Shown here one piece after another: positions 59,057 through 64,000 of a stretch of DNA of 64,000 nt (position 1 is its first letter; the number at the start of each line of letters is the position of its first letter). The DNA lies in assembly GCF_018687715.1 (NCBI RefSeq), contig NC_056752.1:15564501-15628500 (forward strand). The letters run 5' to 3'. A program made the translations under genes and the position numbers. The notes under the pieces were generated by a model, which saw nothing but the letters and a program-made list of their open reading frames with translations, searched no databases and was not told the origin of the DNA. The DNA comes from Carya illinoinensis (lineage: Eukaryota > Streptophyta > Magnoliopsida > Fagales > Juglandaceae).

Positions 59057-59988
59057 CAAACTACAACCAAAACGACTTCTGGGAAGATTTTCAAGTTAGA
59101 AAACGAAAGAAAAAACAGTACTCGTAGTACTATCGGTTTGTGTTCCCCTAAAAAAGAACAGAGAAAATAACATACCTGAGGGGGTTTTGTTACTGGTTTA
59201 TGCTGGTGAGAATTAGAAGATCGAAGAAGAACTAGAGGCCGTTTGAAACTATAGATATATAATTAGATGGGTGCTGCAACTGCTGGTGATCACGCAGCGA
59301 GAATATGGGAGAAGAAGAGGGACGGATAGCCGGAGATAATTTGGTGTGTGGCGAGGGAGGCTAAAAGGCAAGGTGAGACCCATGAGTGATGCTTTGGATT
59401 TTGCAATACATACAAGTTAAATTCAATTGAGGGTAGCATGAGACGTGCCTTTTGATCAAAGTTGTTACATGTTAAATATTACATACATATTGAGGTAGGA
59501 GATCAAGACAATTACGTCTCATGTTTTGAAACCAGGTACATACGTAGGGATCGAAAACGAGCTATCTGGGGTAGATTCTGTTTGTTTTGATCTAACATTG
59601 ATCAGGTGCTATCTCGTGGCTCTTTTGAAGAATTGCTTGCTTGTTTTAAGTAAACTAGTGGCTTGATTACAACACGTCTGCCTGTAAACAGCAAAAATTA
59701 AACTACTTGTGATTAAATTACAAGGATTGGAAAGAAACTAGTGGGATAGATAGATACTTGTTTTAAATTATTGTATACAGTTGCTAACAAAGGGGTAATA
59801 GTAAACATTCCCTTTTAATTGTTTTTTCGGAAAAATTCTTAATAATTGTAATATATATGGGACGTCCCTGTCGGTTATGTCGAATTCCAAATTGGTCTTT
59901 GCATTGAAAGTTGACATATGATCATCCAATGAAAAAGCATCGTATAAGAAATTTTGGCATATGCCCGTTGGGAGTGCGTCTTAGTACA

Positions 59989-60034
<46 letters not shown>

Positions 60035-60082
60035 TATTTTTAACATATTTAAATATTTTTAAAAAATAAAAAATACCAATGC
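59057..60082. other. 5' region of the small membrane-protein gene and spacer
   Basis: 59079-59175 is the proposed 5' UTR intron, and UTR/promoter sequence follows upstream of 59176. A (TTA)n microsatellite lies at 59991-60034. No further genes. Confidence 0.55.
59991..60034. repeat. (TTA)n microsatellite
   Basis: About fifteen uninterrupted TTA units just outside the LINE target site. Confidence 0.95.
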
Positions 60083-60099
60083 ATTAAAAGTACATCCTT

Positions 60100-62037
60100 T
60101 TTTTGTTTTTTTTGAAAACCAGAACCTCCAACATTTCATTTATGAAACATCAGCATTATAGGATTTATCAGAAGCTATACTACTGCCAATAAAACCTGGC
60201 ATATCCTCTATCCAAACATTTTTTTCTACCAAATTCAAAGCTTTTTTGGCTAACAAATGTGCCACGGTATTGCACTCCCTGTAAGCAAATTGTATATGCC
60301 AATCAGCAATCCTATTGAAATAAAACTTTACATCTTCAATCACAGACCCGAAAGTAGACATGTCCTCCTCATCCCTTTGAACTGCCCTTCAAAGGTTGCA
60401 TTGTGGCATATAATTAAGCTCAGCACATAACTCCAAAGCCATCCTTAAAGCATAAACTTCGGCCATCACAGGACTCTCAACATGCCTAATTTGATCACAA
60501 ACAGCAACCAAGCCTTCTCCATCATCATCTCTGAGAATTATGCCCACTCCCATTCTACTTTCTTTATTGTTTAAAGAGGCATCCCAATTTACTTTAACCC
60601 AACCTTGAGCTGGTTTTATCCATTTTGAAACTTCCGTGGCCCCATATTGCACCTTTTTTCATTATTCTGAAGAGCTTGCACCTTCTTAAACTCCAAGAGA
60701 GTTTCAGTAGCTGTTCACATAACCATTTTTGGGCATAAGATTTTCTTTTCAAAAATAAACATATTTCTCCTCATCCACACCTTTCTAAACAGCACTGCCA
60801 TCAAATCCAGCTCATCCTGGTTCAGCTTCTGCATAAGCCTCTCCCATAGCATTAGGAAGTTAGACTCAGTTTTGTTCCATTTTTGTACCCTACTACCCTT
60901 TTCAGTCCATATGTCATTTGCAGTTGGGCATTCCCATAGCACGTGCATAGTAGTTTCTACCTCCCTACTGCAGAAAGAGCAAGTGTTCTCACCTACCACC
61001 TTCCTTTTTAACAGATTATCTTTTGTAGGCAGTAAGTTGTTTCCAGCCTTCCATAGAAAGATTTTTATTGCATTCGGGACTGTGAGGTCCCATATATTTC
61101 TCCACCTTTCATCCATTTGTACCTCCCTTGAGCATTCACCATCTCTGCTTCTGAATATCTCTTTCTGCAAGAAGTATGCACTGCTGACAGTAAACTCTCC
61201 ATTTTTAGAGGGACCCCATATCATTTTATCTTGTGCAAAACCTTTGCTCAGAGGTATACTCAGAATTTGATCTGCTTCATTTTTTATAAAGATGGCTCTA
61301 ATTCTTTCTTCATTCCACTCCCCTTTTTGCTTGTCAATCAGCTCTTCTACTTTAGCATCTACCTGCAAAACAGAAACTGGTGACTGTATAGAGAAGGATG
61401 AAGGATTTGGTAACCACTTTGAACCCCATATTTTTATTTTGCTACCATCCCGCACTCTCCACCTTATTCCTTCTTTCACAAGGGCTCTATCATTCCAAAT
61501 ATTTATCCAAATTAACGAGGGTTTTTGAGCCCAAACTAGCATCTAGGAAGCTTGAATACTTGTAGTACTTATCTTTGAAAATCCCTGCTGCTAAGGAATT
61601 TGGGCTTTTGATAAATCTCCACCCTTGCTTAGCAAGTAGGGCCATATTGAAAATCTCCAGGTCTCTAAAGCCTAAGCCTCCTTTTCCTTTCTTCTCCCCC
61701 AACTTTCCCCATTTTCTCCAATGAATACATTTTCCTTATTACTGTTTACCCCACCAGAATCTTGAATACAACATATTAATTTCGTGACACAGCTTCTTTG
61801 AGAGTTTAAAAACTGACATAGTGTATGTAGGAATAGCCTGTAATACTGCTTTGATCATGATTTCTTTCCCAGCTTGGGACAAGAAATTGTTCTTCGAGTT
61901 TGTGATTTTTTTCCATATCCTCTCCTTCAAAATTCTAAAAGTATTAAAACTTGACCTGCCAACCATAGTAGGGAGGCCAAGATACTTTTCATAATTACCA
62001 CAAACTAGTGAATTTCCAGCCTCCTTGATCCTCCATA
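60100..62037 (-). pseudogene. 5'-truncated L1-like LINE with RNase H domain, 17-bp target duplication
   Basis: Flanked by the perfect 17-bp repeat ATTAAAAGTACATCCTT (60083-60099 and 62038-62054), A-rich end at the low coordinate. Reading from 62037: SLVCGNYEKYLGLPTMVGRS, KEIMIKAVLQAIPTYTMSVF, GGLGFRDLEIFNMALLAKQG, then one long frame 61542-60715 spanning the zf-RVT domain (IKIFLWKAGNNLLPTKDNLL, CSFCSREVETTMHVLWECP). The RNase H follows: VKVNWDASLNNKESRMG at about 60595 and the C-terminal AYRECNTVAHLLAKKALNL at about 60280. Two or three frameshifts and stops disable it. It has the same subfamily layout as 10729-12759 and only light damage. Confidence 0.93.
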
Positions 62038-62054
62038 ATTAAAAGTACATCCTT

Positions 62055-62552
62055 AATAACTAAGTAAAGAATTTTTTTTAAAAAAATTTAAATACACGAA
62101 TGATCAAAATAAAAGAAAAATTTAAGGGGCAAATTAGCCTTTTTTTTTTTCCTTTTAATAAATTGTGAATGAAAAATACTGATGTGATCTATACTAATTT
62201 GTCAAGTCTTGAGACTAATAAAGTGATTACACTTGTCAAAGATTCAAATCCAGATTTAAAAAAAGAAAAAAAAAACCCATTAACATGCTACGTCAACCAA
62301 AAGTTTAAAACATAAGAAAATACAATAAAGCCTGTGTAAATCACCAGAAATTCGATGTAGGCCCATGTGGTCTTCACAGTTCACACACCAACGCACTAGC
62401 GATCCGATGTGGCCATCTTACAATTTTAATCTTTTAAGCAAGCCAAACCCCTTTATTGGCATTGGGAACCAAGTACGTCGGTGACACTAGCTGCGCTTGC
62501 TAGCAACATCCGAGCAATAAATTAAGAAATGCATTTTCCTCGCCTATTCATT

Positions 62553-62591
<39 letters not shown>

Positions 62592-64000
62592 GTAAATCCC
62601 ACCGGCGCCATATAAACGTAGCTAGAGCCATTTACAATATGCCACCCAAAAGTCGCTGCTTGAGTAGAAATATTGCTGGAGCCTGTCTACTACTCATCTC
62701 CATCGATCTCCTCTATCTCTCTATACCTTGCAATTCTCCAGCCCTCGAAATCAGTCTCTAAGGCCTCGTTTGGTGATATGCAGTGCAAACTTCTGAGTGC
62801 CTAGTGTTTCATTTGCAGAACTTGATTAAAAATATGTAAGTTCCCACCTTGACATGCATATAAGCTTTCAATGATTTCTGGAGCACCACTCCTGCATATT
62901 GTATGAATATAAGCCCCCATACAGACCCAGGCCATTAACATGTACCTAAAATCAATCACTGGTATATACAACAAACTCATCAGCAAATATTAGAGCACTC
63001 ACAATAGGTTTTGTAATACCCATTATTATGTAAAATTTAAAGAAAAATTGTCTAAAACTAGCATCCAACGGATACTCCATTTTATTTCTATTTTACATTT
63101 GTGTACAATGTTACCGCTAGATGTAGAAGCAACTGTACACAAATGTAAACATATTTTTATTTATTTTTATCTCTTCTTGTACTTTTTCTCTAAAATTAAT
63201 TTCTCTTATTGTACTTTTTCTCTCATGAAATATTAAAAGGTATAATATTAAAATGATATGAAGAAAAAATAGATAAGTTGATGTATGATGTATTGTAAAA
63301 GTCAGTATGTAAAATAAAAAAAGTGAGATATGATGATGTATTTTAAAAGATAGGATGAAAAATCTACTTAGTCTCTAAATTAGCTATAATGCTTTAGTAC
63401 ACTTCCAAAACAATTATTCATTTGGCAATGAAAGAGAATGACATTGAAAAGAGAATCTTGCACCTTTTCAAGACACCCTTGAGAATATCAAAGTCAGCAT
63501 GCAGAAGTAGGCATTAGTGAAGCCTACTCCAGCCATTTTTTCATGGAAAATGTTGGGATCTCGCCGGAGCTTAACGCTCCCCCTTGTTTTTTAGTAATTA
63601 AGAAATTATTATTTAATAATATTATAATTTTTTTATTTTTAAAAATATTTAAAAATGTAAAAAAATGATGTAAAAAAAAAAAAAAAAAACCTAGCAAGAG
63701 CCCCCAGCAGTAGGTGTAATAGTCCCCTCTCTCCATCACCATGCATTCTTGGACTTACAAGCAAAGTCTAGTAACATGCGGCTCAGAAACCTAAACAATT
63801 ATCAAGACAAGCCATCTTTTTATAGGCAATTGAAAATTTTATTGATAGAAAACAACAGGTCAGTTTAAGAACACTAATTTTCCCAACATGTAATAATCTT
63901 AACAAACATAAACAAATTAAAACACAGGTGTGCCACAAATCCATACCGAGCCTAGTGAAATGATACGAGAAACTAGTCTTTCTATATATATATATATCTC
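62055..64000. other. Right-end spacer with MITE and simple repeats
   Basis: A (TC)16 run at 62557-62588. A MITE-like unit about 62992-63400 starts TTAGAGCACTCACAATAGG and ends AGCTATAATGCTTTAGTA, an imperfect inverted pair, and shares its right half with 29325-29440. An A18 run occurs near 63674-63691. About 63530-63730 has short G/C-rich ends around an AT centre (GGAGCTTAACGCTCCCCC). No gene recognised. Confidence 0.5.

Overview
This window is nuclear DNA of a woody eudicot. It has intron-split genes with GT-AG junctions, no operons, AT-rich spacers, and a dense load of LINE, Copia, Ty3/gypsy-like, hAT, SINE and MITE sequence. The MITE style and LINE tails make me favour Fagales, perhaps the walnut family; that is inference from remembered repeat families, not proof.

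Three host genes are supported. (1) A GIF-type (SSXT/SNH domain) transcriptional co-activator on the minus strand, 5' part only: exon 1 at 10095-10018 and exon 2 at 4533-4457, separated by a 5.5-kb intron filled with LINE and SINE debris; the remaining exons were not found. (2) A complete seven-exon DHHC palmitoyltransferase gene on the plus strand (30449-42455, 308 aa); its last intron is 8.9 kb and holds a truncated antisense LINE, a Copia fragment carrying an 80-bp retroposed insertion, and a MITE. (3) A small single-coding-exon gene on the minus strand (59056-58745, 103 aa) for a two-helix membrane protein.

Most of the rest is mobile DNA. 1-2.0 kb: decayed antisense LINE. 3.4-4.3 kb: hAT-type non-autonomous element with an 8-bp target duplication. 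5.2-8.5 kb: LINE fragments and a tRNA-type SINE. 10.7-12.8 kb: RNase H-bearing LINE with a 12-bp target duplication. 12.8-14.7 kb: unrecognised GC-rich DNA. 16.4-18 kb: dead hAT transposase gene. 18.5-19.5 kb: Copia integrase fragment. 21.4-21.8 kb: LINE ORF1 fragment. 22.1-28.1 kb: a complete Copia-type insertion (two ~203-bp LTRs, ATTAT duplication) whose 5' interior carries pieces resembling host genes, including a 14-3-3 segment and a universal-stress-protein-like segment, and which also contains an antisense reading frame with its own TATA box. 44.3-51.4 kb: a large non-coding LTR element (LARD type) with two ~2.07-kb LTRs, ATCAT duplication, primer-binding site and polypurine tract but no gag-pol. 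60.1-62.0 kb: a second RNase H-bearing LINE with a 17-bp duplication.

The observations most worth a second look are the host-gene capture inside the Copia element, the antisense TATA-plus-ORF cassette inside it, a phased ACAATTGTTGT array just outside the LARD, repeated poly-C/poly-A tracts at G-rich sites inside LINE copies, and a (TC)23 tract sitting directly behind the GIF exon 2 splice donor.
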